64,000 nucleotides of DNA, taken from the NCBI RefSeq assembly GCF_016862675.1, contig NZ_BONK01000002.1, forward strand, positions 124,001 through 188,000, in the 5' to 3' direction. The position numbers were made by a program, and so were the translations under genes. The notes below the pieces were generated by a model. It searched no databases, was not told where the DNA came from, and saw only the letters and a list, made by a program, of their open reading frames with translations. This document shows positions 1 through 9,841 of the stretch, piece by piece (position 1 is the first letter of the stretch; each line of letters begins with the position of its first letter). This DNA is from Cellulomonas chitinilytica (lineage in GTDB: Bacteria > Actinomycetota > Actinomycetes > Actinomycetales > Cellulomonadaceae).

Positions 1-723
1 TCCCAGCACGGACAGGTCGAGGCGGCCGCCCACGACGGCGTCCTCGACGTCGTGCACCGAGTACGAGATGTCGTCGGCGAGGTCCATGACCTGCGCCTCG
101 AGGCACTTGCGGCCGTCGGGCGCCTGCTCGCGCAGCCACGTGAACACCGGCAGGTCGTCCTCGTAGACGCCGAACTTGTGGGTCGGGCGGCCGCTCGCGG
201 CGGACACCGGCCCCTGGCCGTGCCGCCACGGGTACTTCACCGACGCGTCGAGCGACGCGCGCGTGAGGTTGAGACCCACGGCCCGGCCGTCGGGGCCGAC
301 GACCTTCGGCTCGAGGCGTGTCAGCAGCCGGAGGGTCTGGGCGTTGCCCTCGAAGCCGCCGATCCCCTTGGAGAGCTCCGCGAGCGCCCGCTCGCCGTTG
401 TGCCCGAACGGCGGATGGCCGAGGTCGTGCGCGAGGCAGGCGGTGTCCACGACGTCGGGGTCGCACCCCAGGACCTTGCCGATCTCACGGCCCACCTGCG
501 CGACCTCGAGCGTGTGCGTGAGGCGGGTGCGGACGAAGTCGTCGGACGACGGGCCGAGCACCTGCGTCTTGGCACCGAGCCGGCGCAGGGCCGAGGAGTG
601 CACCAGGCGGGCGCGGTCGCGCTCGAACGCGGTGCGCTCGCGGGACTTCGGGGCCTCGGGCGCCCACCGTTCCCGGTCGGCGTCGACGTAGCCGTCGATG
701 TCGAGGGTCTCGAGGGCTGTCAC
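1..723 (-). CDS. dgt: Deoxyguanosinetriphosphate triphosphohydrolase-like protein, 5' part
   Basis: This is the N-terminal 241 residues of an HD-domain dNTP triphosphohydrolase, which splits dGTP or other dNTPs into the nucleoside and triphosphate to balance cytoplasmic dNTP pools. The protein runs off the left edge. Family hallmarks are visible: [15 protein letters not shown] (first HD-domain histidine), [17 protein letters not shown] (the HD metal pair) and [13 protein letters not shown], then [18 protein letters not shown]. The start is GTG at 723, chosen because the first residues ([12 protein letters not shown]) match the family's short N-terminus and because a TACCCT hexamer lies 7 nt upstream, which suggests a leaderless mRNA; no Shine-Dalgarno sequence is visible. 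It is transcribed divergently from the repeat-protein gene at 844. In actinobacteria dgt is often beside dnaG, but whatever lies downstream is outside the window. Family assignment is firm; substrate preference cannot be told from sequence. Confidence 0.93.
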   Translation of the reverse strand, partial: MTALETLDIDGYVDADRERWAPEAPKSRERTAFERDRARLVHSSALRRLGAKTQVLGPSSDDFVRTRLTHTLEVAQVGREIGKVLGCDPDVVDTACLAHDLGHPPFGHNGERALAELSKGIGGFEGNAQTLRLLTRLEPKVVGPDGRAVGLNLTRASLDASVKYPWRHGQGPVSAASGRPTHKFGVYEDDLPVFTWLREQAPDGRKCLEAQVMDLADDISYSVHDVEDAVVGGRLDLSVLG

Positions 724-730
724 GGGGTCC

Positions 731-736
731 AGGGTA
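731..736 (-). promoter_or_regulatory. Candidate -10 box of dgt, leaderless
   Basis: TACCCT on the minus strand lies 7 nt before the GTG at 723, which would put the transcript start on or next to the start codon. No convincing -35 was seen at the normal spacing. Confidence 0.45.
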
Positions 737-843
737 ACGAGGCGGCACGCCGCCTCCGGACCGGCTGTGGATCCGACTGCACACCTGGGCGTCGAGCCGC
801 GTTCTAAGGGGGCAGGACCGACCGCGACGCACTGGAGGAACCG

Positions 844-1476
844 ATGAACCCGAGCACCACGAACGCCGCCCGCCGCCCGCACCGCCGGATCATGGCCGTG
901 GGCGCCGTCGCCGCTGCCCTGTCCGTCGCCGGGTCCGGCGCCGCGCTGGCCGTCGCGCCGACCTCGTCCGTCGGCAAGGCCGTCTCGGGCGCGCTCGCGC
1001 AGGTCGGCGTCGACTGGTCGTCGATGCCCGACGGGTACACCCGCGAGCAGTACGAGGCGTTCTGGGGCGCCGGGTACACCCCCGAGGACGTCGCGGCGCT
1101 CGGCGCGCTGTGGAGCACCGACGACACGGAGACGAAGGCACGCGCGGGACAGCTGCTCCTCGACGGCGAGCCCGTGCCGATCGCGCCGGGCTCCACGGCC
1201 GGCGAGGTCACGACGCCGGACGCCGGGCCCGAGCAGCCCGCCGCGGGCGCGGCCCCGGCCGACGCCGACGAGTGGGCGTCGATGCCCGACGGCTACACGC
1301 AGGCGCAGTACGAGGCGTTCTGGGGTGCCGGCTACACGGTCGACGACGTCGAGGCGCTGGGCGCGCTGTGGAGCACGGAGGCCACCGAGACCAAGGCACG
1401 GGCGGGGCAGATGCTCCTGGACGGGCAGACTCCTCCTGTGGCGCCCGGCAGCACACCTGCGAGCGCCTCGTCCTGA
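844..1476 (+). CDS. Exported two-repeat protein of an unrecognised family (repeat protein A)
   Basis: This 210-residue protein was not recognised as a described family. Residues 1-16 are basic (RRPHRR) and residues 17-38 are a hydrophobic Ala/Val/Gly stretch, so it is either secreted or anchored by an N-terminal segment. Two nearly identical 60-residue repeats follow (58-117 and 144-203), separated by an Ala/Pro/Glu-rich linker. Each reads WxSMPDGYTxxQYEAFW, then [18 protein letters not shown], then [13 protein letters not shown] and ends PxAPGS. A run of short amphipathic helices is plausible. The same repeat occurs in the proteins at 3208 and 4025. The start ATG has GGAGG spaced about 6 nt upstream. 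The amidoligase gene begins 53 nt after its stop, so it probably leads a four-gene operon. The function is unknown; a role as substrate of that ligase is a hypothesis only. Confidence 0.85.
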   Translation: MNPSTTNAARRPHRRIMAVGAVAAALSVAGSGAALAVAPTSSVGKAVSGALAQVGVDWSSMPDGYTREQYEAFWGAGYTPEDVAALGALWSTDDTETKARAGQLLLDGEPVPIAPGSTAGEVTTPDAGPEQPAAGAAPADADEWASMPDGYTQAQYEAFWGAGYTVDDVEALGALWSTEATETKARAGQMLLDGQTPPVAPGSTPASASS

Positions 1477-1529
1477 CCACGCCGCCCGGCACCCCGACGC
1501 ACCCCGCACGCGAGGAGACGAGCACCGAC

Positions 1530-2594
1530 GTGGACATCCTGACGATGCGCACCGGCTTCGAGGTCGAGCTGCTCGCACCCCCGGGCTCGGACCGGCAGGT
1601 GCTCGCGGACGAGATCGCCGCCCGGCTGCACGGGCACGTCCGGCGCGCGTTCCACGCGGACAGCGAGCCGTCGACGGTGCCGGGGGTCGGCGTGTTCCGC
1701 CACCTGTCGCCCGCGTTCGACGTGGTCGACGCGGACGGCCGCCCGGTGGCGCGCCTCGTCGACGACATCACGATCGCCGCCGACCTGGCCGCGGTGCCCT
1801 CACGTCCGGGGCACCGCGGCTGGTACCGGCTGCTGTCCGACGACGCCCGCCTGCTGCGGCTCGTCGAACGGCACACGGACCCCGCGGCCCCGCTCGCCAC
1901 GGTGCTGGAGCCGGTGGCCGCGCTGCTGGGCGTCGAGGTGGACGTGGTCGGCTCGGCGGCGCGGGTCGACGACGCGGCGGGTGCGACCGTCGCCGTGGCC
2001 CTGCCCCTGCCGCGGGGGCGGGAGCGGCCGTGCGAGATCGTCACGCCGCCGCTGGTGGCGGGGCACCGGGAGGCGCTGGAGCGGCTGCTCGCGCCCGCGC
2101 GCGACCTGGGCTTCACCGTCCCGCACGAGGCCGCGGTGCACGTGCACGTGGACGGCGAGCCGTTCCGCAGCCCGCACGCGTTCGCCAACGTGGTGCGGCT
2201 GTTCGGGCACTGGCGCGAGGTCCTGTGGGCCGTGCTCGGCACGAACCCCGCGTGCGTGCGGCTCGCCCCGCTGCCGACCGCCCTGCTGGACCTCGTCGAG
2301 CAGGACAGTGCCGACTGGGCGGGGCTGCGGGACGCCGCACGCGCGACGGGCCTGACCAAGTACGCGGACGTCAACCTGACCCAGCTGGTGAGCGCCCGCC
2401 CCCTGCGGGACACCCTCGAGGTGCGGATCCTGCCCGGTGCGACCGACGGCGACACCGTCGTCCGGTCCGCGGCGCTCGTCGAGGCCCTGCTGCGGCGCTG
2501 CCTCGACCCCCGCCCGCTCCCCCGGCCGGACGGCGACGCGGCTCACGACCCGCACGGCGCGCTCCAGGACCTGCTCGGGGTGGGGCACCGATGA
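1530..2594 (+). CDS. Putative amidoligase (COOH-NH2 ligase, Amidoligase_2-like)
   Basis: This 354-residue protein resembles the predicted amidoligase enzymes, a branch of the glutamine-synthetase/gamma-glutamylcysteine-synthetase fold proposed to join a carboxylate and an amine with ATP. Features seen in order are the N-terminal strand [13 protein letters not shown] with the metal-binding type Glu pair (residues 11 and 13), [36 protein letters not shown] and the C-terminal [10 protein letters not shown] followed by LEVRILPG. No signal peptide is visible, so it should act in the cytoplasm. The GTG at 1530 is chosen because GAGGAGA lies at 1512-1518; an in-frame ATG at 1545 is possible but too far from it. 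The gene follows repeat protein A by 53 nt and its stop overlaps the sigma-factor ATG (ATGA). Family members are often tied to peptide or cell-wall modification; the partner here is inferred to be the repeat proteins. Fold assignment is good, substrate unknown. Confidence 0.78.
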   Translation: MDILTMRTGFEVELLAPPGSDRQVLADEIAARLHGHVRRAFHADSEPSTVPGVGVFRHLSPAFDVVDADGRPVARLVDDITIAADLAAVPSRPGHRGWYRLLSDDARLLRLVERHTDPAAPLATVLEPVAALLGVEVDVVGSAARVDDAAGATVAVALPLPRGRERPCEIVTPPLVAGHREALERLLAPARDLGFTVPHEAAVHVHVDGEPFRSPHAFANVVRLFGHWREVLWAVLGTNPACVRLAPLPTALLDLVEQDSADWAGLRDAARATGLTKYADVNLTQLVSARPLRDTLEVRILPGATDGDTVVRSAALVEALLRRCLDPRPLPRPDGDAAHDPHGALQDLLGVGHR

Positions 2595-3211
2595 CGACGT
2601 GGACGACGACGGGCGGCCCGGACAGCGCCGCGATCCCCCGGGTCCGGCCGGCACCGGGCTCCGCCAGCTCCGCCGCGGACGCCGACGAGGTGGTCGCCCG
2701 CCGCCTCGACGACGTGGTCCGCGACCATCTGCCCGGCCTGCTGCGGTACGCGACGGTGCTCACCGGTGACGGGCACGTCGCGGCGGACCTCGTGCAGGAG
2801 GTGCTGCTGCGCGCCCACGTGCGGTGGACGCGCATCGCCCTGATGGCCCGGCCCGACCTGTACCTGCGCCGGATGGTCACCAACGAGCACCTGTCCTGGC
2901 GACGCCGCTGGCACGTGCGGACCATCCACGCCACGACCGACGACGTGCTCGCCGCCCGCCTCGCCCCGCAGGCCGACCACGCCCAGCACGTCGTCGAGGA
3001 CGACGCGATGTGGCGCCGGCTCACCGAGCTGCCGCCCCGCCAGCGCGCCGTCCTGGTGCTGCGCTACTACGAGGGCCTCGACGACGCAGAGATCGCCGAC
3101 GTGCTGGGCACGTCCGGCGCGACCGTCCGCTCCCACGCCAGCCGCGCGCTCGCCACGCTGCGGCAGACCACCCGTCCCACCGACCTCTCGACCCCTCCGG
3201 AGACGTCATGA
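2591..3211 (+). CDS. ECF sigma factor, SigE-family type
   Basis: This is a 206-residue group 4 sigma factor that would direct RNA polymerase to a small regulon. Region 2 is seen as LLRYATVLTGDGHVAADLV followed by QEVLLRAHVRW, and region 4 as LPPRQRAVLVLRYYEGLDDA then EIADVLGTSGATVRSHASRA. The N-terminal 35 residues are a low-complexity Thr/Ala/Pro extension. It resembles the actinobacterial SigE-family sigma factors that sit before a single-pass membrane protein. The start ATG overlaps the stop of the amidoligase gene (ATGA), and its own stop overlaps the ATG of the next gene the same way, so all three are translationally coupled. The next gene therefore takes the place of an anti-sigma factor. 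What signal it senses, and whether it drives the repeat-protein genes, is not shown by the sequence. Confidence 0.88.
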   Translation: MTTWTTTGGPDSAAIPRVRPAPGSASSAADADEVVARRLDDVVRDHLPGLLRYATVLTGDGHVAADLVQEVLLRAHVRWTRIALMARPDLYLRRMVTNEHLSWRRRWHVRTIHATTDDVLAARLAPQADHAQHVVEDDAMWRRLTELPPRQRAVLVLRYYEGLDDAEIADVLGTSGATVRSHASRALATLRQTTRPTDLSTPPETS

Positions 3212-3870
3212 ACGACCAGGCGGACATCCCCCCGAACGACGAGCTGACCGACCGGATCACCCGGGCCCTGTCCTCGCGCGCCGCGGCTCACCCCGACCCG
3301 GCGGTCGTCGCCGCCCGTCTGGAGGCCCTGCTCGCGCAGCAGCCGACGCCGGTGGCGACGCTGACCCGCCGCGGCGCCAAGGTCGTCGCCGTGGGCGTCG
3401 TCACGGGTGCGCTCGCCGTCGCGGGCGCCGGCGCGGCGGCCGCGGCGAACCCCTACTCGGGCGTCGCGCGCACCGTCGAGGAGGTCGCGCACGCCGTGGG
3501 GATCGAGTGGTCGGCGATGCCCGACGGGTACACCCGCGCGCAGTACGAGGCCTTCTGGGCGACGTACACGGTCGACGACATGGAGGCGCTGTCGGCGCTG
3601 TGGGGCACCGACGCGGTCGAGACGAAGGCGCGCGCCGGGCAGATGCTGCTCGACGGGCTCACGCCACCCCTCGCACCCTCCGTCGCGGCAGGTGTCTCGA
3701 CGGACGAGCAGCAGGCGTTGCTCGACGCGTTCTGGGACGCGGGCTACAGCGCGGAGGACCTGGACGCGCTGAGCGGGCTGTGGCACAGCGACCCGTTCGA
3801 GACGAAGGCGCGCGCCGGGCAGATGCTGCTCGACGGGCAGACCCTGCCGTTCGCACCGGGGTCCGGGTGA
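3208..3870 (+). CDS. Single-pass membrane protein with two external repeats, in anti-sigma position (repeat protein C)
   Basis: This 220-residue protein has a charged N-terminal segment (1-55, likely cytoplasmic), one membrane helix at about 57-80 (AKVVAVGVVTGALAVAGAGA) and an outside region with two copies of the local repeat (101-158 and about 165-219). It overlaps the sigma-factor stop by 4 nt, the usual place of an anti-sigma factor, but the N-terminus has no HxxxCxxC zinc motif, so an anti-sigma role would need a different binding mode. The first repeat lacks two residues between FW and Tyr (AFWATYT rather than AFWxAGYT); the second has DAFWDAGYS. If it is an anti-sigma factor, the repeats would be the sensor and could compete with or bind the free repeat proteins. 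Topology is well supported, function is inferred. Confidence 0.8.
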   Translation: MNDQADIPPNDELTDRITRALSSRAAAHPDPAVVAARLEALLAQQPTPVATLTRRGAKVVAVGVVTGALAVAGAGAAAAANPYSGVARTVEEVAHAVGIEWSAMPDGYTRAQYEAFWATYTVDDMEALSALWGTDAVETKARAGQMLLDGLTPPLAPSVAAGVSTDEQQALLDAFWDAGYSAEDLDALSGLWHSDPFETKARAGQMLLDGQTLPFAPGSG

Positions 3871-4024
3871 CGAACCGGGTCGATTCGGCCCTGCAGGAGC
3901 CGGCACGGGTCTAGGGTGTCGAGCGCCACGAGCGTCCCGGCGCAGGTCACGACCCTCGAGCCCGGCGCCGGGCCGCCCGGTCCGGACAGGCACGAAACCT
4001 CGCACGAGCGCTCCAGGAGGACCG
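3871..4024 (+). promoter_or_regulatory. Upstream region of repeat protein D with a weak -10 candidate
   Basis: The 154-bp gap suggests that the gene at 4025 has its own promoter. A TAGGGT hexamer at 3912-3917 is the best -10 candidate, and a related TCTAAGG lies at 803-809 before repeat protein A (TCTAGGG here at 3910-3916). No convincing ECF-type -35 was found at 16-17 bp from either. Nothing else is seen in the gap. Confidence 0.3.
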
Positions 4025-4606
4025 TTGAAGCCCCTCGCGAGCACCACCCGCTCCCCCCGCCGCCTCGCAGCGGCCGGCGTCGTCGCGGCGACCCTCACGG
4101 TCGGGGCCGCGGGAGCCGCCTACGCCCTCGCGCACGACGCCCGCCGAGAGGGCGCGCCGGCCGCGGCGGCGCCGGAGCAGGCCGAGGTCCCGGACGCCTC
4201 TGCGACCTGGGTGCTGCCGTCGCCGATACCCAGGCCGGCGACGCCCCTCACGCAGGAGCAGTCCGACGCCTTCTGGGCCGCGGGCTACTACATGGAGGAC
4301 GCCGACGCGCTCGCCACCCTCTGGGGGACGGACCTCCAGGAGGCGAAGTCACGCGCGGGCCAGCTCCTGCTGGACGGCCAGCCCGTGCCGGTCGCGCCGG
4401 GCTCGAGCCTCGACCTGTCCGACCCCGGGACGGTCATGATGCTGGAACAGGGCGCGTTCTGGGACGCCGGGTACACGGCCGAGGACGGGGCGACGCTGGC
4501 GGCCCTCTGGCACGTCGACGTCACCGAGGCGAAGATCAGCGCGGGCAAGATCCTGCGCGACGGGCAGGCGCTCCCGATCCCCCCGAGCGGCACGCCGGTC
4601 AGCTGA
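4025..4606 (+). CDS. Exported two-repeat protein, most diverged copy (repeat protein D)
   Basis: This 193-residue protein belongs to the same unrecognised family as those at 844 and 3208. Residues 1-13 are basic, 14-36 hydrophobic (LAAAGVVAATLTVGAAGAAYA), so it is exported or N-terminally anchored; an Ala/Pro/Glu-rich linker runs to about 75. The repeats span about 76-127 (SDAFWAAGYYMEDADALATL, then [13 protein letters not shown]) and 141-188 (GAFWDAGYTAEDGATLAALW, then EAKISAGKILRDG). The WxSMPDGY lead of the other copies is missing. The start is TTG, a rare initiator, picked because a full AGGAGG ends 4 nt before it and no other in-frame start fits. It is 154 nt from the preceding gene, so it may have its own promoter. 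Its last 8 nt overlap the 3' end of the convergent acetyltransferase gene. Confidence 0.8.
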   Translation: MKPLASTTRSPRRLAAAGVVAATLTVGAAGAAYALAHDARREGAPAAAAPEQAEVPDASATWVLPSPIPRPATPLTQEQSDAFWAAGYYMEDADALATLWGTDLQEAKSRAGQLLLDGQPVPVAPGSSLDLSDPGTVMMLEQGAFWDAGYTAEDGATLAALWHVDVTEAKISAGKILRDGQALPIPPSGTPVS

Positions 4607-5393
4607 CGGTCACCGCCCGGGTGCGGCGGAACCAGTCGGCGGCGAAGTCGACGAGCGTCCGCACCGGCACGAGCCGCGCGTCGGCGCACCCGACGAGCCC
4701 CCGCCGCTCACCGGGCCCGTCCGCGAAGGCCGTCCCGACCGCCTCGAAGTCCGCGTCGTCCACGACGGGCTCGTCGAACGTGACCCACCGGCGCACCCCG
4801 TCCACCAGCAGGGGCGCACCGTTGGGCACGGTCTCGACCGGCAGACCCGACCGGGCTTCCGCCAGGTGGAGCGACGTGTTCTTGTCGTGCCCGACGCCGA
4901 GCAGCAGCACGTGGGCGTCGAGCCGGTACAGCGCCGCGAGCGGGGAGCCCTCTCCGACCGGGTCGGCGAGGTCGTGCCGGGCGACGACCTCGGCGGCGTG
5001 CGGCCCGACGGCCGCGAACGACCGGTGCGGGTGGGGCGAGCGGACCGCTCCCGCGCGGGTCCGGACCGCGTCGGCGACCGCGCCCATCGTGCGGGTCGGC
5101 GTCCACGCCGGGTCGTACGCGGGCAGCGCGGCACGCACCTCGCCCCACCGGTCCGCGGGGATCCGCGGGTCGGCCAGGTACGCGGGGTCGCACAGGTGCC
5201 ACGACTGGGTCGGCACGACGAGCGTGCCGTCCGGGCCGAGCACCTCCTCGAGCGCGAGCACGACCGCCTGCTCGCCGCCGACGACCGTCCCCAGCCGGGA
5301 CAGGCTCGCGTGCACGAGCACCACGGACCCGGCGCTCAGGCCCAGGGCCCGCAGGTCGCGGACGAGGTCAGCCTGCGTGACGACCGCGCTCAT
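4599..5393 (-). CDS. AAC(3)-family N-acetyltransferase
   Basis: This 264-residue protein belongs to the aminoglycoside 3-N-acetyltransferase fold family, which uses acetyl-CoA. Seen are VLVHASLSRLGTVVGGEQAV near the N-terminus, GTLVVPTQSW, HPHRSFAAVGPHA, GSPLAALYRLDAHVLLLGVG and the TSLHLAE histidine segment that is catalytic in this family. Length is normal. Many chromosomal members do not give resistance and act on unknown amines, so drug modification should not be assumed. The ATG at 5393 overlaps the stop of the glycoside hydrolase gene (ATGA), making it the last gene of the maltodextrin operon, an unexpected partner. One reading is acetylation of an amino sugar delivered by the transporter; another is simple gene placement. 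It ends convergently with the gene at 4025. Confidence 0.85.
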   Translation of the reverse strand: MSAVVTQADLVRDLRALGLSAGSVVLVHASLSRLGTVVGGEQAVVLALEEVLGPDGTLVVPTQSWHLCDPAYLADPRIPADRWGEVRAALPAYDPAWTPTRTMGAVADAVRTRAGAVRSPHPHRSFAAVGPHAAEVVARHDLADPVGEGSPLAALYRLDAHVLLLGVGHDKNTSLHLAEARSGLPVETVPNGAPLLVDGVRRWVTFDEPVVDDADFEAVGTAFADGPGERRGLVGCADARLVPVRTLVDFAADWFRRTRAVTVS

Positions 5394-7222
5394 GCCAGGC
5401 GCCACACCTGCACGCCCGGTCCGTCGCCGCCGACGTGCAGCCCGTCGGGCCGGATCCCGAGCAGGCCGTCGCCGTAGAGCCGCTCGGCGACCTCCCCGGT
5501 GAGCAGGTGCCGCGGCAGCCGTGCACCGGACCACGGCGCCCGGGCGGCGACCACGAGCACGCGCTCGTCGGCCGTCTCGCGCAGGAACGCGACGGCGTCG
5601 TCCTCGACGACGGCCCACCGCAGTCCGCCCTCGCGCAGCGCACGGCTCGACCGGCGCAGCGCGATGAGACCCCGGTACAGCTCGAACGTCGACGCGTCCC
5701 ACCGGGGTCCGCCGCCGGCGGCGATCTGGTCCCACGGCATCGGTACGCGGCCGTGCTCACCGTTGGTGCCGGTCGCCCCGCCCTCGTCGCCCGCGAACAG
5801 CGCGGGCGTGCCCGGGTAGGTGAACAGCAGGCCGGCGGCGACGCCCACCAGGGCCGGGTCGCCGACGACGGTCCGCAGGCGCGGGGTGTCGTGCGAGCCG
5901 AGCATGTTCCACTGCCGGGCGGTGACCTTCCACGGCACGGTCGAGTCGAACTCCCGCATCGTGTCGACGACGGAGCGGCCGCCGCGGCGCGGGATCGTGG
6001 TGGGGATGCCGAGGAAGTCGAGCGTGCTGGCCGGGTCCACGAGCCACGTCCACAGCGGCTTCGTGAACGCCGAGTAGTTCATGTTGGCCTGCCAGCCGTC
6101 TCCGGACAGGTCGGGGCCGGCGTCGTGGAAGTGCTCGCTGACCAGCACGGCGTCGGGGTTCGCGACCGTCATCGTGCGGCGCACCATGCGGGCGACCTCG
6201 TGCGTGAAGTCGTCGGGCCCGTACCGGCCGGTCATGTTGGCGACGTCGATGCGCCACCCGTCGAGCGAGAACGGCTCGGCGAGCCAGCGACCGATCACCG
6301 ACTCGGGGCCGTCCACCATCCGCCGGGCCAGTGAGCCGCCGCCGTAGTTGAGCTTCGGCAGCGACGGCACGTCGAGCCAGGCCGCGTACCCGAGGTCCGT
6401 CTCCTTGTCCCAGTAGTAGTAGCCGGCCTCCTCGGAGCTCTGGTCGCGCAGCGCGTGCTCGAACCACTCGTGCGTGACGCCGGTGTGGTTCGTCGTGAAG
6501 TCGCCGACGAGCCGCATGCCACGGGAGTGCAGCGCGGCGCTCAGCGACACCAGGGCCGCGTCGCCGCCGAGCAGCGGGTCGACGTGCGCGAAGCTCGTGG
6601 CGTCGTAGCGGTGGTTGGACCGCGATGGGAACACGGGCGTGAGGTACACGGTGTCGACGCCGAGCCGCTCGAGGTGGTCGAGGTGCTGCTCGACGCCGGG
6701 CAGGTCGCCGCCGTAGTACTGCACGGGCGTCGACGGCCCGCGGCCGATCGGCTCGTCGTCCCAGGCCGCGGCCTCCGCCCAGGACGGCAGCTCGTTCGCG
6801 GCACCGGACCGCGCGAACCGGTCCGGGAAGATCTGGTAGACGACCGCGTCCGACGTCCACGCGGGTGCCGGTGCGTGGACGGTGAGCCGGAAGTCGCCGG
6901 CGTCCCCGACGTCCCGCGCGTGCGTGCCGCGCCCGTTGAGCCAGCGGTAGCCGCCGGGCTCGTCGAGCAGCGCGCGGTACTGCGTGACCGGGTTGTGCAC
7001 CGGGATCTCGGCGACGTACCACCGCTCGTGCTCGTCGGACCGGTCGAGGCGGGCCTCGACCATCCGCGGCTCGGCGTCGCGCACGGTCCGGACCCACACG
7101 GCACGCTCGGTGCCCGAGGCGGGAACCCGGAACCGGACCGGGACCACGTCGCCCAGGGCGGGCGTCCCGGCCGGGACGTAGAGCTCGGAGCCGTCGTGGT
7201 GAGGCTGGTCGAGCAGTGTCAT
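5390..7222 (-). CDS. GH13 glycoside hydrolase (neopullulanase/maltogenic-amylase-like)
   Basis: This 610-residue cytoplasmic enzyme should hydrolyse imported maltodextrins or cyclodextrins. The N-terminal ~120 residues form a beta-sandwich-like domain as in CBM34-type neopullulanases (GSELYVPAGTPALGDVVPVR onward), then the (beta/alpha)8 barrel starts at AVVYQIFPDRF. The catalytic triad of family GH13 is visible: Asp326 in GWRIDVANM, Glu363 in VSEHFHD and Asp445 in LGSHDTPR. There is no signal peptide. The gene overlaps malG upstream (stop of malG and this ATG share bases at 7219-7222) and the acetyltransferase downstream by ATGA, so it is part of the transporter operon. The substrate is inferred from the operon and domain order; alpha-1,4 and alpha-1,6 specificity cannot be separated here. 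Confidence 0.92.
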   Translation of the reverse strand: MTLLDQPHHDGSELYVPAGTPALGDVVPVRFRVPASGTERAVWVRTVRDAEPRMVEARLDRSDEHERWYVAEIPVHNPVTQYRALLDEPGGYRWLNGRGTHARDVGDAGDFRLTVHAPAPAWTSDAVVYQIFPDRFARSGAANELPSWAEAAAWDDEPIGRGPSTPVQYYGGDLPGVEQHLDHLERLGVDTVYLTPVFPSRSNHRYDATSFAHVDPLLGGDAALVSLSAALHSRGMRLVGDFTTNHTGVTHEWFEHALRDQSSEEAGYYYWDKETDLGYAAWLDVPSLPKLNYGGGSLARRMVDGPESVIGRWLAEPFSLDGWRIDVANMTGRYGPDDFTHEVARMVRRTMTVANPDAVLVSEHFHDAGPDLSGDGWQANMNYSAFTKPLWTWLVDPASTLDFLGIPTTIPRRGGRSVVDTMREFDSTVPWKVTARQWNMLGSHDTPRLRTVVGDPALVGVAAGLLFTYPGTPALFAGDEGGATGTNGEHGRVPMPWDQIAAGGGPRWDASTFELYRGLIALRRSSRALREGGLRWAVVEDDAVAFLRETADERVLVVAARAPWSGARLPRHLLTGEVAERLYGDGLLGIRPDGLHVGGDGPGVQVWRLA

Positions 7223-8156
7223 CCCTTCACCGACCCGGCGGTCAGGCCCGAGACGATGTAGCGCTGCAGGAACTGGAACAGCAGCACGACGGGGATCGCC
7301 GCGAGCACGGCCCCGGCGGCGAACACGCCCCAGTACTCGGAGAACCGCTGGCTGACGAACTGGTACAGCCCGACGGGCAGCGTCTGCGAGTTCGGGTCGA
7401 CCAGCACGACGGACGCGATGAGGAAGTCCGAGAAGACCCCGACGAACGACAGCAGGCCGACGACGGCGAGGATCGGGGCGACGAGCCGCAGGATGATCGT
7501 GAAGAAGATCTGCGCGTGGCTCGCGCCGTCGATCTTCGCGGCCTCGTCGAGCTCGCGCGGCACCGTGTTGAAGAACCCGTACATGAGGTACGTGTTCACG
7601 CCGAGCGCCCCGCCGAGGTACACGAGGATCAGGCCGAGGCGCGTGCCGAGACCGATCGCCGGGAACACGTCCTTGAGCGTGACGAGCAGCAGGAAGATCG
7701 CGACGTACGCGAGCATCTGCGGGAACATCTGCACGAGCAGCAGCGACAGCAGCCCGCCGCGACGCCCGCGGAACCGGAACCGCGAGAACGCGTACGCGGC
7801 CGCGGCCCCGATCATCACGGTCCCGAGCGCGGTGACCGTCGCGATCATGAGCGTGTTCCAGAACCACCGGGCGTACGGGTGCACGGGGTCGGTGAGCAGG
7901 TCCACGTAGTTGTCGAACGAGACCGCGCTGAACAGGTGGTTCGAGCCGGTCAGCGACCCGGTCGGGTTCAGCGACGACGACACGACGTACAGGATCGGGA
8001 TGAACGCGAACGCCAGGGCGCCCCACGTCACGACGTGCCGCCACCCGAGCTCGCGCCACCAGCGCAGGCCGTGGGGGTGGACGTCGTTCTGGCCGGGCAG
8101 GCCGACCGTGGCCTTCTGGCGCCGGCGGCTGGGCAGGGTGGTGTCGACGGCAGCCA

Positions 8157-8157
<1 letters not shown>
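7219..8157 (-). CDS. malG: Maltodextrin ABC transporter permease
   Basis: This is a 312-residue inner-membrane permease of the carbohydrate ABC importer class (MalG type). The N-terminal cytoplasmic stretch is followed by about six membrane helices: residues near 40-60, 110-135 (FWNTLMIATVTALGTVMIGA), 145-170, 180-200, 225-245 and 280-300. The EAA loop that docks on the ATPase is seen as ELDEAAKIDGASHAQIFFTI. It pairs with MalF upstream; the MalF stop and this ATG share one base (TGATG at 8155-8159). No ATPase gene lies in the operon, so a shared MsiK-type ATPase elsewhere is expected, as in many actinobacteria. Confidence 0.93.
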
Positions 8158-9776
<1,619 letters not shown>

Positions 9777-9841
9777 GGGGTCACTCCGAGCGGGATCGAC
9801 GCTGATCAGGGGGGTGCTCACGCGGTTGTGCGTGCGGTGAG

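Larger units (their letters stand above)
1015..4588 (+). repeat. Six copies of a shared protein-coding repeat in three genes
   Basis: The units lie at 1015-1194, 1273-1452, 3508-3681, 3700-3864, 4250-4405 and 4445-4588. The common core is [DE]AFWxAGYxxEDxxAL, then xxLW, then ExK, AG and LLDG (LRDG in the last unit), followed by P-rich APGS-like ends. In all six the FW pair, LW pair and the Lys of E-[T/A]-K are kept; in the third unit the Gly-Ala between FW and Tyr is altered. The first two genes' units are nearly identical and the third gene's units are the most diverged, which suggests gene duplication followed by drift. The amidoligase and sigma-factor genes lie between the first and second repeat genes. 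Confidence 0.85.

Noticed and set aside
844..1476. Repeat units as SHOCT or cell-wall-binding repeats
   Set aside because: The length and Leu/Gly/Asp pattern recall these domains, but the FW-xAGY and LW signatures and the ExK position do not fit either.
9777..9821. Upstream ATG of malF at 9821
   Set aside because: It would add 15 residues without a ribosome site; the ATG at 9776 has CGGAG at 7 nt and a normal N-terminus.
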